Source: PALSA-1296 sp037143335 (GTDB lineage: Bacteria; Bacteroidota; Ignavibacteria; Palsa-1295). Taken from it: a stretch of DNA of 64,000 bases. The translations under genes were made by a program, and so were the position numbers. The first letter of the stretch is position 1. Each line of letters begins with the position of its first letter. The stretch spans positions 47,579-111,578 of the forward strand of contig JBAWZA010000010.1 of assembly GCA_037143335.1 (NCBI GenBank), read 5' to 3'. A model generated the notes under the pieces. It was not told the origin of the DNA. It searched no databases and saw only the letters and a program-made list of their open reading frames with translations. This document shows, piece after piece, positions 6,984-16,004 of the stretch.

Positions 6984-8291
6984 ATGGAAGCATTTAGAAT
7001 CATTGGTGGGAAACCACTACATGGCAAGGTTCGAGTGAGTGGTACGAAAAATCTCATTTCGAAGTTGATGGTTGCCTCCACTCTCTCGGAATCGGAGAGC
7101 GTATTCACGAATGCGCCTTTCAGACTTGGAGAGACAGAAATTACGACTGACATCATTGAATCACTCGGCGCAATAGTGAAAGAGCGTGAAGATGGGACAA
7201 TGTTCGTGCATACTCCAAAATTTTCTACATCCGAAGTGCCAGAGCGATTCGCACTATTGAATCGGATACCAATTTTACAAATCGGTCCTCTATTACATCG
7301 GACTGGCAAAGCAATTGTCCCAATTCCTGGTGGCGATAAGATCGGCGCACGTCCCGTTGACTTCCACGTCGATGCTCTTGAGAGAATGGGGGCAAAGATC
7401 GAGTTAAAAGATCATTACTATCATTGCGTGGCTGATGGCTTGAAAGGCGCCCACATCAGTTTGCCTTTCCCGAGTGTCGGTGCGACAGAAAATATTATCA
7501 TCTCCGCTTCACTTGCCAACGGCACAACAATCATTGAGAATGCTGCGGTTGAACCTGAAATTACCGAGCTTGTGAAGTATCTTCAGAAAATGGGAGCGAT
7601 CATTTCGATAGAGACAAATCGAAGAATAATCATCGAAGGAGTGACTTCACTTCACGGAGCAGAGCATCATATCATGCCTGATAGAATTGAAGCAGCTTCA
7701 TTCGCATGTGCTGCCGTAGCATCGAAAGGAGATGTGTTTATCCAGGATGCAGAGCAATCGGCTATGCTTACATTCTTGAATACTATGCGCAGAGCTGGTG
7801 GTGACTTTGATATTCTTGATGGGGGCATTAGATTTTACTACAAAGGTAAACTCCGCTCAACAGCAATTGAAACAAATGTTCACCCAGGCTTCATGACCGA
7901 TTGGCAACAGCCGTGGGTATTGATGATGACACAAGCAGAGGGTTTATCCGTCGTTCACGAAACTGTTTATGAGAATCGTTTTGGTTATGTGTCTGAGCTT
8001 CGCAAAATGGGTGCGCATATCGAGTTGTACAATTCTTGTCTTGGGGGTGCAGAGTGCAGATTTACCACTCTTTCAAACCCTCACTCAGCAGTAATCTTCG
8101 GACCTTCGAAGTTGAAGGGTGCAGATATAAATATCCCTGATCTCCGTGCAGGATTTGTTTACCTTATTGCCGCCGCACTTGCGCAAGGTGAGTCAACGAT
8201 CACAGGCATTCATCATGTCGAACGTGGGTACGAACACATCGAACAAAAACTTGCCGCGCTTGGAGTAGAAATAGAAAGAGTTGATGTATAA
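6984..8291 (+). CDS. murA: UDP-N-acetylglucosamine 1-carboxyvinyltransferase, Asp in place of catalytic Cys
   Basis: MurA transfers enolpyruvate from PEP to UDP-GlcNAc, the first committed step of peptidoglycan synthesis, in the cytoplasm. The 435-residue protein has the EPSP-synthase fold and the Lys22-Asn23 pair (SGTKNLISKL). In the active-site loop, PGGDKIGARPVDFH carries Asp118 (codon 7335-7337) where most MurA have Cys (E. coli Cys115). Cys-to-Asp MurA enzymes, as in Mycobacterium and Chlamydia, are active and not alkylated by fosfomycin. The frame is intact to a C-terminal HVERGYEHIEQKLAALG. Confidence 0.93.
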   Translation: MEAFRIIGGKPLHGKVRVSGTKNLISKLMVASTLSESESVFTNAPFRLGETEITTDIIESLGAIVKEREDGTMFVHTPKFSTSEVPERFALLNRIPILQIGPLLHRTGKAIVPIPGGDKIGARPVDFHVDALERMGAKIELKDHYYHCVADGLKGAHISLPFPSVGATENIIISASLANGTTIIENAAVEPEITELVKYLQKMGAIISIETNRRIIIEGVTSLHGAEHHIMPDRIEAASFACAAVASKGDVFIQDAEQSAMLTFLNTMRRAGGDFDILDGGIRFYYKGKLRSTAIETNVHPGFMTDWQQPWVLMMTQAEGLSVVHETVYENRFGYVSELRKMGAHIELYNSCLGGAECRFTTLSNPHSAVIFGPSKLKGADINIPDLRAGFVYLIAAALAQGESTITGIHHVERGYEHIEQKLAALGVEIERVDV

Positions 8292-8325
8292 AAAAAAACG
8301 GCGAGTGAATCGCTTCACCCACCGT
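8291..8325 (-). terminator. Terminator of the minus-strand fibre-like gene
   Basis: Read on the minus strand, a 12-bp stem (ACGGTGGGTGAA with TTCACTCGCCGT, two G-U pairs, loop GCGA, 8298-8325) is followed by a run of at least eight T. On the plus strand the two wobble pairs become mismatches, so it should work best for the minus-strand gene that ends at 8348, although it also lies at the murA stop. Confidence 0.85.
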
Positions 8326-8347
8326 CTATAATTATCGTTATGAGTGA

Positions 8348-10462
8348 TTATTGCTTAATCACCATAACGTTAAATTTCTCGCCAACTGGCATTGCAGTCA
8401 CTTGATCTTCAAGAACGATCTCCCAACGGTTTTGACCAGCGTTCCAGACCACACCGTAACCGAGCCCTGCACCGCCAGCCGACTTCAATGGAGCCGCTAC
8501 TAATTGGTGAGTGACGATGACAATATCAGTTGCTGCCATTCCGTTATATGCCAAGAATGTTCTTCCGCCTGCGCCGATATTGATAGCGGCAGTTGTATGA
8601 ACATACGCCGTTTTAGTTACTCCAGATACTTTCATGAAGCCGTTATCTATCTGCAATGCAGTACCACTTGTGGATGCACCGCCATAGGTAGCAAGGACCG
8701 GTACACCATCACCTGAGGTGTATCCTTGAACACCAGTACCTGTTACTGTACTTCCATACACACCAGTACCTGCGCCTGCATGACTTCCCCAAACACCGAT
8801 TCCAATTGCGGTAGTACCCTTGTGCTGTCCTCTGACGGCAGTTGCAACGTTTGACGGACCGCTTGATGAATTGCTAATCTCGCCAAGAACTGCAATCGCT
8901 GTGCTTGTAGTGCTGGCATTTATTCCTTCCAGCGTTGGCTTAGTGTTCGCTGCATTGGTATTTGTGAAATGACCTGCTGTCCCAGTACCTGCTGATGTTG
9001 CCTCGAGGACGTTACCTGTGACTGTTGCGGCATTCTGCTCGAATACTGCTGCACGCGCTGTCGTGCCACCAGCACCGATAACTCCGTGGACACCGATACC
9101 TGTTGAGCTTGCATAACCTTCCACGCCAAAGCCCGTTGCAGTGGAACCTTGCACACCGTTTCCATTGCCACTCGAACCCATGACTGCACTGTTAGCATTC
9201 GTGCCGACTCCGCCGTCTGCGGTAACACCATAGACACCCATGCCGGCGGCGTTTGTGGTCTTACCGACGATACCAGCGACACCGCCCGCGGCTGCTGCTG
9301 TTCCGACGATTGCGTTACCATTGCCGTTTGTTGTGGCTTCGATGGCGTTTGATCCGTTCGTCACATTCGAAATCTGGAAGAATCCGACTCTACCTGTTCC
9401 GGTGGTCATGACTTGCAGTATATTTGCAGAATTTGCGGCATTCAAATCAGAAATATCAGCGACAACTCCTAATCCCGCTGTTCGCACAGCAAGTGTCGTT
9501 GCATTGCTGGCTGGATTTGTTACTTCAATGAAACCAGCACGACCTGTTCCAGAATTTTGTCCGTAAATTCCAACGCTTGCTGGTCCGCCGTTCGTATTTC
9601 CTGCCAAAGCATTTCCTGCACTCGTAGCATTGGTTACAGTAAACATTCCGCCTGAGCCTGTCCCAGTATTTTGGATTGCAAATGCGCCGCCGTTATTGAC
9701 CACGCTGCCTAAATACGGAAGTGTCAAACCGCCACCTGGAGCTGTTTGCCATGCTACGCCGCCAAGACCATTCGCCATAAGAACCATTCCTGCTGTTATG
9801 CCCGTACCATCAATCTTACCAGGAGTTACTGCGAGGTCAGCGATTTTTGTCGTGGTGATACCACTTACCGCAACAGCGATAGAAGCAGTCGGACCAGTAG
9901 GACTTGCTACAGCAATTGAATTATCTGCATTCGAGACTCCCTGAATTCCCGTTCCGCCAACACCCGTTGAATTAATGGTGATTGTATCATTCGTACTGGT
10001 GAGTGTGGTACCTGTACCAGACTTCAACACAACCACGCCAGATTGTCCATTGAGACTCTTCACGGCTCCGCCTACGATACCATTAGCCATGAGTGCGTAC
10101 GGCGCACCACTTATCGCCGTGCGTGGTACCATCTCGTTACCACCATCAACCGAGATTCCGAGAAAGTATGGTTTATCAAATCCAACTGTATTAGGAATTG
10201 GAGTTACGCTACCGATAATCACATCGAAAATCCCTCGGAGAAATGGGCGATTAACTTGATTCTCGGTGTAGATCGCATTTGGCGCATCAACTGCTTCATA
10301 GAGCTTCAGGCTGACATTATGTGTGCCATCTGAAATAAATTTTCCTTGGCCATCAACAACCACACCTTGATAGGTGATTGTGCGCGGGATTTGAGCTTGG
10401 ATGGCTGAAGCAGCCACGAAAAGCATCACCGCAATAAATAATGAGTGAAGAATTGTTTTCAT
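8348..10462 (-). CDS. Large secreted repeat protein, fibre- or adhesin-like
   Basis: Starting at the ATG at 10462 gives 704 residues with a signal peptide (MKTILHSLF, a hydrophobic core, cleavage at IQAQ). An N-terminal module follows (PRTITYQGVVVDG, then NVSLKLYEA and GIFDVIIG) of a type common at the start of Bacteroidota exported proteins. The middle, about residues 230-610, is a Gly/Ala/Thr/Asn-rich array of short strands with recurring units such as GTGRAGFIEVTN, GTGRVGFFQISN, GIGVHGV and GTGVYGSTVTGTGVQGY, as expected for a beta-solenoid or tail-fibre-like shaft. A distinct non-repetitive C-terminal domain begins near INIGAGGRTF. No T9SS tail is seen. Surface adhesion is inferred. Confidence 0.8.
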   Translation of the reverse strand: MKTILHSLFIAVMLFVAASAIQAQIPRTITYQGVVVDGQGKFISDGTHNVSLKLYEAVDAPNAIYTENQVNRPFLRGIFDVIIGSVTPIPNTVGFDKPYFLGISVDGGNEMVPRTAISGAPYALMANGIVGGAVKSLNGQSGVVVLKSGTGTTLTSTNDTITINSTGVGGTGIQGVSNADNSIAVASPTGPTASIAVAVSGITTTKIADLAVTPGKIDGTGITAGMVLMANGLGGVAWQTAPGGGLTLPYLGSVVNNGGAFAIQNTGTGSGGMFTVTNATSAGNALAGNTNGGPASVGIYGQNSGTGRAGFIEVTNPASNATTLAVRTAGLGVVADISDLNAANSANILQVMTTGTGRVGFFQISNVTNGSNAIEATTNGNGNAIVGTAAAAGGVAGIVGKTTNAAGMGVYGVTADGGVGTNANSAVMGSSGNGNGVQGSTATGFGVEGYASSTGIGVHGVIGAGGTTARAAVFEQNAATVTGNVLEATSAGTGTAGHFTNTNAANTKPTLEGINASTTSTAIAVLGEISNSSSGPSNVATAVRGQHKGTTAIGIGVWGSHAGAGTGVYGSTVTGTGVQGYTSGDGVPVLATYGGASTSGTALQIDNGFMKVSGVTKTAYVHTTAAINIGAGGRTFLAYNGMAATDIVIVTHQLVAAPLKSAGGAGLGYGVVWNAGQNRWEIVLEDQVTAMPVGEKFNVMVIKQ

Positions 10463-10521
10463 TGGATTTACTAAATTAAATACGTATGACAAAAACGACA
10501 ACTATGACAATAATCTGTCAG

Positions 10522-10529
10522 CAAATCTA
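10522..10529 (-). promoter_or_regulatory. Possible -7 box of the fibre-like gene
   Basis: On the minus strand this reads TAGATTTG, a full match to the Bacteroidota TAnnTTTG -7 element, about 60 bases before the start at 10462. A second TTTG lies at 10532-10535, but no -33 box at the right distance is clear. Confidence 0.4.
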
Positions 10530-10626
10530 CGCAAATTTTGGCCAACACGATAGATAATGAGGAATCTACGCAAAAAATCGGAATTCGGATTTTTCGAGCC
10601 TCCAAAATGGAAGCTGTCCAGCCCAA

Positions 10627-13600
10627 TTATCTAACCTTCACAAAGCTTTGCGTTGCAGGGAAGCCACCGGAGTTGAGGCGGAGATAATAGATTCCTGCCG
10701 GAAGTTTCTGTGTATTGAGGCGAAGTGTGCCCGTCCCAATTTTGAGTATTTCACCGCCACTGAGGATGCTTTCTCCAAGTGAGTTCGAGACATCGTAGGA
10801 AATCCAATTCGCACTTTGAGTTAACACATCCACGATCACCTCATCTTGTGCAGGGTTTGGTCTCAATGAAATAATTTTTAGCGCAGTGATTCCATTCATT
10901 GCATCACTGATGGTTCGTTCACCGCAGATGAAGTGATAATCGAACGTTGCAGTGCCGCCAGTGCTGAGTGTCATCATCCCACACGGGATCTGTGTTGTAT
11001 CAACTCTCTTCGTCATTGCAATCTGTGTCGCGGAGTCCTTCGTTAAGTATATCCGAAATCCAAGTGTTGCCAGAACACCGCTTGCATCAGAGTGAATCGC
11101 AACTGGATCGGTGAGTGTAAACGTGTTGCCGACTTTACTGACGTTTGCTGAGCTATTTGATGACTCAAAATCTAATAGATCGGTATTGTATGTCAGATCA
11201 AACCGTACTTCCTTGATCTGACTTCCAGTGAATTTGCGATTTGGGTCTTCTAATATTTTATATTTAACCAGAGTCTGATCACCACCCATCATCGGTGTTG
11301 GGTCAAGGAACAGTGCGGCATCCAGACGGGAAGATTGGGAGTAGGTTCTTGTTAGGTCAATTGGGCTGATCGATGAGTCGGCATCGCTTGTGAATGTGAT
11401 TTGTGCACTTGATGCCAGCTTGCCACCAACGGTATCAAGTTGAGTGATGATATGAATATCCTTCGAAGTACCGGCTTTGATCGTATCGGGTAAAGGTGTG
11501 GTTACAATAAACCCCGAACCACTTAAGCTGTACTTGGTAATAACTATATCCTCACATCCGCTATTGGAAAGAGTAATAGAACTATCTTTCGTATCACAGA
11601 CACTTACCCTACCGAAGTCAAGCGTATGTTGTGATGATGAGAGAATGCGTGTGCCAGACTTTTTTGTTTCGGTAAATCGGATTGTGTCAATCTTTCCATT
11701 GACTGCAATAAGCAGTAGTCCGGTACGAGTACCTGGGTTAACGGGATGAACAAATACCGTATAACGGATTGTGTCTCCTGGCCTGATTGACTTCGCACTG
11801 AACACTGCGTTTGAAATGTCGAAATCCCTGTAATCGTAAAAAACAATTCTATCGATGCTAAGTGAATCGCATCCATTATTCGTTATGAATCCGTTCACTG
11901 AATCATGATCGCAAACACTTAACGAACCAAAATCAAATTGATGAGGAGAGTAAGAGAGTTCGCCGCCTTCGGATTTGCCAGTGCCTTCGAGATAGAGTTG
12001 CAAATCCTGGCTGAGTCCTTGTTGTTCGGCATGAAAGCGAGGGCGGAGAATAAACGTATTTGCACTGCTCGGCTTAAATCTGAATCGCACCGACACCGAG
12101 CTATCAGGCGGAATACGAATCGGAAGTGTGAACGGGGGTAATAAAGAGAATTCGGCAGTCTTCATACCCGATGTATCAGTAATAGTAAGTGTATCGCAAC
12201 CAGCATTCCGTAACACAAACACACTATCCCGCGCACCGGAACAAGTGGAGACTGTGTCGAATTTAGCATTATACTCGTCAGCTACAAGTGCTGGTGGGAG
12301 TGCTTTAGAAATAGCACTAAGTACAAAAATCGTATCAAAGTTCTGTCGAATATCTTCACCAATTATTTTTCCTCTCAGATGAACTTTCCCTATAAATAGT
12401 CCGGATTTTTTATGTGGATTGAAGAGAATGTGAATACTATCTCGAATGCCTTCGTTACGGATAAAAGGATATGACGGTGGGCTTAGTATTGAAAAACTTG
12501 TATTGTCATTTTCTACGAAAGCCGAATCATATTCCACGTAGCCGCATCCTGAGAATATGAAGTTGAAAGAAGTTATGCCCGTATCGCATGAAAAAATAGG
12601 AGAAATAGAATTTGGTGGCTTTAATGAAAATACAGGGTCTTGTTGTATTTTTCCATCGCCCCCATCATTCGTCATCCAAATAGAACCTTCTCTATCGAAT
12701 GCGATTACAGTTCCGCCTTTGCAAGTTGGTATAACATTAAACCGTATGTCCCAATCGGTAGATGGACCACCGACTGAATCCCATGTTTTTCCTTCATCAG
12801 TAGAGCGAAACATACCGTTATATTCCGATTGAACATAGATTGCATCAGCGAACCCCTCTATATCTCCAGTCCCATACAACCCTGAAAAATTAACGGGAGT
12901 CACGACAGATTTCATAGGTACTTTACCAGCAGTTTGCCAAGTATATCCTGAATCACTGCTCGAAAAGACGAATGGGTTTGGGGCGGACCACCCAGGCGCT
13001 CCTTCAGGACAAACAAAAAATCTCCTAGTTTTTTTCTGACAATAGATTCCCCAAGACTCAGTGAATTTAGCATCAGCGTTTGGTAAAGTCTTCCATGTCT
13101 GACCGCCATCCGTTGTAAGACTTGCTGGCATTTGAACGGATGAACTCGAACCAACTGCTCTACTCAGCATTCCGACTAAACTATCGGCGAATGCAATTCC
13201 ACCGCTACTCACTATCAACCGTCGTGCTGGTGTCTCATAGATACTGTTCCATTGGTTAGAATCAACTATTGGTTGCCAATTAAATCCACCATCCGACGTT
13301 ACCCATACGCCGTATTGAGTAAAACCATATCCAAAAAAAGTAAGCCAACCAACGTTTCGATCGCGAAAATGTATGGTTGTTATATATCCATTATATCCGT
13401 TGAATTGACCTAATAGGTCACACTGCTTCACTATGTACTTTGCTGATAAAGTATCATAGTCTATGCGGTACACCGCGATTGGATTTACCACTGCTGGTAG
13501 TCTTCCATTTTTAGCTACAGCAATGATTCCACTATGTTTATTCCAAAAAAATCCAGAAGTGGGTTCGCCGATTAGTGTGGCAATTTTATTCCAATGTTGT

Positions 13601-13665
13601 GCGTAAATATCCGCCTGTAAGGATACTAAAAAAATCAAAACCGCGATGTGCCACCGATAATTCAT
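10627..13665 (-). CDS. T9SS-exported protein with beta-propeller and ASH-type domains
   Basis: This 1012-residue secreted protein has a signal peptide (MNYRWHIAVLIFLV, cleaved after IYAQ). About residues 25-350 form a sortilin/YCF48-like propeller, with repeated blade motifs such as TSDGGFNWQPI, TTDGGQTWKTL, SSDSGYTWQTA and STDEGKTWDSV. Three tandem immunoglobulin-like ASH or choice-of-anchor-D modules follow, recognised by FDFGSLSVCDHD, LDFGRVSVCDTKD and paired NxGCD/E motifs. A cohesin-like segment comes next. The end is a type A T9SS sorting domain (SLRPNPAQDEVIVDV, then LPAGIYYLRL and SFVKVR). It should be exported through the outer membrane; its ligand is unknown. Confidence 0.85.
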   Translation of the reverse strand: MNYRWHIAVLIFLVSLQADIYAQHWNKIATLIGEPTSGFFWNKHSGIIAVAKNGRLPAVVNPIAVYRIDYDTLSAKYIVKQCDLLGQFNGYNGYITTIHFRDRNVGWLTFFGYGFTQYGVWVTSDGGFNWQPIVDSNQWNSIYETPARRLIVSSGGIAFADSLVGMLSRAVGSSSSVQMPASLTTDGGQTWKTLPNADAKFTESWGIYCQKKTRRFFVCPEGAPGWSAPNPFVFSSSDSGYTWQTAGKVPMKSVVTPVNFSGLYGTGDIEGFADAIYVQSEYNGMFRSTDEGKTWDSVGGPSTDWDIRFNVIPTCKGGTVIAFDREGSIWMTNDGGDGKIQQDPVFSLKPPNSISPIFSCDTGITSFNFIFSGCGYVEYDSAFVENDNTSFSILSPPSYPFIRNEGIRDSIHILFNPHKKSGLFIGKVHLRGKIIGEDIRQNFDTIFVLSAISKALPPALVADEYNAKFDTVSTCSGARDSVFVLRNAGCDTLTITDTSGMKTAEFSLLPPFTLPIRIPPDSSVSVRFRFKPSSANTFILRPRFHAEQQGLSQDLQLYLEGTGKSEGGELSYSPHQFDFGSLSVCDHDSVNGFITNNGCDSLSIDRIVFYDYRDFDISNAVFSAKSIRPGDTIRYTVFVHPVNPGTRTGLLLIAVNGKIDTIRFTETKKSGTRILSSSQHTLDFGRVSVCDTKDSSITLSNSGCEDIVITKYSLSGSGFIVTTPLPDTIKAGTSKDIHIITQLDTVGGKLASSAQITFTSDADSSISPIDLTRTYSQSSRLDAALFLDPTPMMGGDQTLVKYKILEDPNRKFTGSQIKEVRFDLTYNTDLLDFESSNSSANVSKVGNTFTLTDPVAIHSDASGVLATLGFRIYLTKDSATQIAMTKRVDTTQIPCGMMTLSTGGTATFDYHFICGERTISDAMNGITALKIISLRPNPAQDEVIVDVLTQSANWISYDVSNSLGESILSGGEILKIGTGTLRLNTQKLPAGIYYLRLNSGGFPATQSFVKVR

Positions 13666-13677
13666 AACATATTAAAC

Positions 13678-13709
13678 CCTACCGCCTGCAAAAAAATGCA
13701 GGCGGTAGG
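13678..13709 (-). terminator. Probable terminator after the Cys-rich T9SS gene
   Basis: A perfect 13-bp stem (CCTACCGCCTGCA, 13678-13690, and TGCAGGCGGTAGG, 13697-13709) with a loop of six identical bases lies just after the stop at 13720 on the minus strand. There is no long T-run after the stem, so function as a terminator is likely but not certain. Confidence 0.65.
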
Positions 13710-13719
13710 CTTAAATCTG

Positions 13720-15549
13720 CTATTTCAGTATGATCAATGATTTACTCAAAAGCACTTTACCTTTTGGCTGTTCAATCTGATAGAAGTATTTCCCTGAAGG
13801 CAGTTGACTACCAGTGAAGTAGAAGAAGTGTTTTCCTCCTTCATCAAATGACATTGTTTCTTCAAGAATAAGTTTTCCCGTTGCATCCAGTACCCTAATA
13901 CCTGCTTCTCCACCTGTCGGAAGTGTAAACGGTATTGTGGTCTTAAAATCATGATCCGATGAGACTGGGTTCGGATAGTTCTGTTCGTCGCCCACCACAA
14001 ATACGGCAGTGTGTGATTCCGCAGCTTTCTTTAGGTTGACTGTATCCTTCGCGGAGTAACAATTACCTCCGGGGTTTCCTAATGGGTAGCTTTGGATGGT
14101 TATAGTATCTGAGATATATGGTGTACATTTTTTTACTTTCATACACCAGGTGCCACAAGGTGGAAGTTTAAAATAGCCACTCGTTGGTTTAAATACTATA
14201 GTTTCTGTTGCAGGCGATGTTGTATATCGCATTGTACTATCCCATCCCTGTATTGCACTGTCTCGGTCACAGTTACCATTACAAGGAACAAGATAGGGTA
14301 CTCTCGTGTAACTTGGTGGATATCTGTGCCAAATTGTATCCCTATGACTCACTCCACCGCAAGCAGTATCACAGTGTACTTTGCGTAGTACGTCACCAGT
14401 AAATGTAAGCGTATCACATGGCTTTAGGCCGGGTTTAATGGTTACGACGATACTATCTGCCTGGACATCCCAATCACTTCGCTGAACACAGAATGTTACG
14501 TAGCCACCAAAAGTTGTCCGCGTAATCTTATCGCAATTTGGATTACATGGCGATATCAGACCACACCAACCACTTGCTGTTGAATCGCCATAATTATGAT
14601 CGTGTGGGTGGGTTGCATCTGGATGAGGAGTATCATACGACCACCACTCCACGTTTCCACCCCAATTATAGAAACAGGTAGCGGAAGGATTTATGGAGTG
14701 TTCGTCAGCTGCAACGCATAAGGTAATACTAAGCACATCGCCAACTACCCAACCGTTTGCTTGATCTGTCCAAATATCAATGGTTATGGGTCCATTGATG
14801 CTGTTACCATTGCTAATTTGTACATGCTCCGTTGATATTAATTGTATTGATGTATCATTCCTATCAACGGATTGCCGTGCGCAATAAAGTGTCAGGCAAT
14901 TCGTATCAGCGGCAGAATTTCCTGCAATAGTGATTCTAAACCACTTAGTGCCTGCTCGTAGGACGTGCATTCGAAAATCCTTGCAACAAAGTGCTATACC
15001 CATACAACCGCCACTATCTGCTGGTGATAGAATAGACATAGAGTCATGGTCACATGATGTGAGTGTAAATCCACCATTCCCATTCTCAGAGCTAGAATGG
15101 TATGATTTCCATGAGACATTTCCACCCGCTACATCACAACCATTCACTGGACAAAGTGTGAAGTTCGCTGTCACTCCGCTCGATATTGCCGGTGTAAAAG
15201 TAAGCTCAATAATCTTACTTGCACCGGAATGGGTATTGTCGGTTGTTGTTACAGTGTCAAAACCGCTACTGACTGTTACTGCTTGAAAGTTATTGCTCTC
15301 AAAGCAAGACCAGTCCCAGCAACTAGTATCGTTGATAAAAATATCTAATTTATCAACAGTGGAAGCACCCGGATCAAAGTTGAACTCTTGACAGCATTGA
15401 TTTGAGCCACAAGCACTTGAGTGCTTGGAACTTGCCGTCAGTGTTTGTGCAACGAGAGATTGGCTACCATTCAGGAGAATCAAGCTAAATAGAAGCAAAC
15501 CGTACCAGAAGTACTGCCTGCTATGGGGTATCGTTTTTGTTATACTCAT
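13720..15549 (-). CDS. Cysteine-rich T9SS-exported protein, function unknown
   Basis: The 609-residue product has a long signal peptide (to about residue 35, SLVAQ) and a Cys-rich ectodomain. Two related modules are visible: CGSNQCCQEF (Cys47, 52, 53) and CMGIALCCKDF (Cys182, 188, 189). Each is followed by a GGNVxWxSY motif (GGNVSWKSY and GGNVEWWSY). A third segment begins near FGGYVTFCVQR. The C-terminus is a T9SS sorting domain (YPNPVSSDHDF, then LPSGKYFYQIEQ and SLIILK). Many paired cysteines suggest a disulfide-stabilised surface protein. I do not recognise the ectodomain family. Confidence 0.8.
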   Translation of the reverse strand: MSITKTIPHSRQYFWYGLLLFSLILLNGSQSLVAQTLTASSKHSSACGSNQCCQEFNFDPGASTVDKLDIFINDTSCWDWSCFESNNFQAVTVSSGFDTVTTTDNTHSGASKIIELTFTPAISSGVTANFTLCPVNGCDVAGGNVSWKSYHSSSENGNGGFTLTSCDHDSMSILSPADSGGCMGIALCCKDFRMHVLRAGTKWFRITIAGNSAADTNCLTLYCARQSVDRNDTSIQLISTEHVQISNGNSINGPITIDIWTDQANGWVVGDVLSITLCVAADEHSINPSATCFYNWGGNVEWWSYDTPHPDATHPHDHNYGDSTASGWCGLISPCNPNCDKITRTTFGGYVTFCVQRSDWDVQADSIVVTIKPGLKPCDTLTFTGDVLRKVHCDTACGGVSHRDTIWHRYPPSYTRVPYLVPCNGNCDRDSAIQGWDSTMRYTTSPATETIVFKPTSGYFKLPPCGTWCMKVKKCTPYISDTITIQSYPLGNPGGNCYSAKDTVNLKKAAESHTAVFVVGDEQNYPNPVSSDHDFKTTIPFTLPTGGEAGIRVLDATGKLILEETMSFDEGGKHFFYFTGSQLPSGKYFYQIEQPKGKVLLSKSLIILK

Positions 15550-15606
15550 ATGTTTTTTGATGAAATTAAATGATGAACTTTAACAATAGTTAAAACTACT
15601 TTCATG

Positions 15607-15614
15607 CAAATATA
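15607..15614 (-). promoter_or_regulatory. Probable -7 box of the Cys-rich T9SS gene
   Basis: The minus strand reads TATATTTG, matching TAnnTTTG, about 58 bases before the start at 15549. A TTTTG lies upstream at 15639-15643, spaced slightly long for a -33 box. The element sits in the divergent gap shared with the small XRE regulator, which could therefore act on it. Confidence 0.45.
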
Positions 15615-15629
15615 ACTAAGTTTCTGACG

Positions 15630-15851
15630 ATGCTTATTCAAAAGATCGTCGGAGACAATATCAGAGGCTATCGAAAAAAAATCCAGTGGACACAGGAGAA
15701 GCTATCTGTTCGTTCAAAAATTTCATCTCCGTATATCAGCCGAATTGAAAAGGGACACGAAAATCCGAGCGTCAGTGTACTTGCGACTCTTGCAAATACG
15801 CTTAAGGTTGAACTCTTCCAATTCTTCATCAAGGAATCCTACAAGGATTAA
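15630..15851 (+). CDS. Small XRE-family HTH regulator
   Basis: This 73-residue protein is essentially one Cro/C1-type helix-turn-helix: WTQEKLSVRSKISSPYISRI (residues 19-38) is the DNA-reading HTH, followed by EKGHENPSVSVLATLANTL. There is no ligand or oligomerisation domain, so it is probably a stand-alone DNA-binding dimer. It is divergent from the Cys-rich T9SS gene, with an 80-base shared control region, and lies upstream of ileS. Its target is unknown; self-regulation and control of the divergent gene are inferences. Confidence 0.85.
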   Translation: MLIQKIVGDNIRGYRKKIQWTQEKLSVRSKISSPYISRIEKGHENPSVSVLATLANTLKVELFQFFIKESYKD

Positions 15852-16004
15852 CATTCCTTTACATTAAGTCAACTGAGAACCGAAAAGGTTACAAAAAATT
15901 TCCGGCATGCCTCCTTCGTCGCAAATTCTGTACGTATTTCACCCCTCCCTTGGGAGATTTTTGCAGTCTGTTGCGTTTGTATGTTCTATAATATTTAGAT
16001 CAGT

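Noticed and set aside
9149..10333. Several plus-strand open frames opposite the fibre-like gene
   Set aside because: They are antisense to a Gly/Thr/Ala-rich repeat gene with few minus-frame stops and have no start signals or domains.
8348..10462. Prophage tail-fibre gene
   Set aside because: The protein has a signal peptide and its own terminator, and no phage structural, lysis or integrase gene is nearby.
15936..15960. CACCCCTCCCTTGGGAG, resembling the complement of the valS repeat
   Set aside because: Only about ten bases match and the second arm is not present; too short to call a copy.
15852..16004. T-box leader for ileS
   Set aside because: No specifier stem, T-box core (TGGNACCGCG) or antiterminator is visible in this short leader.
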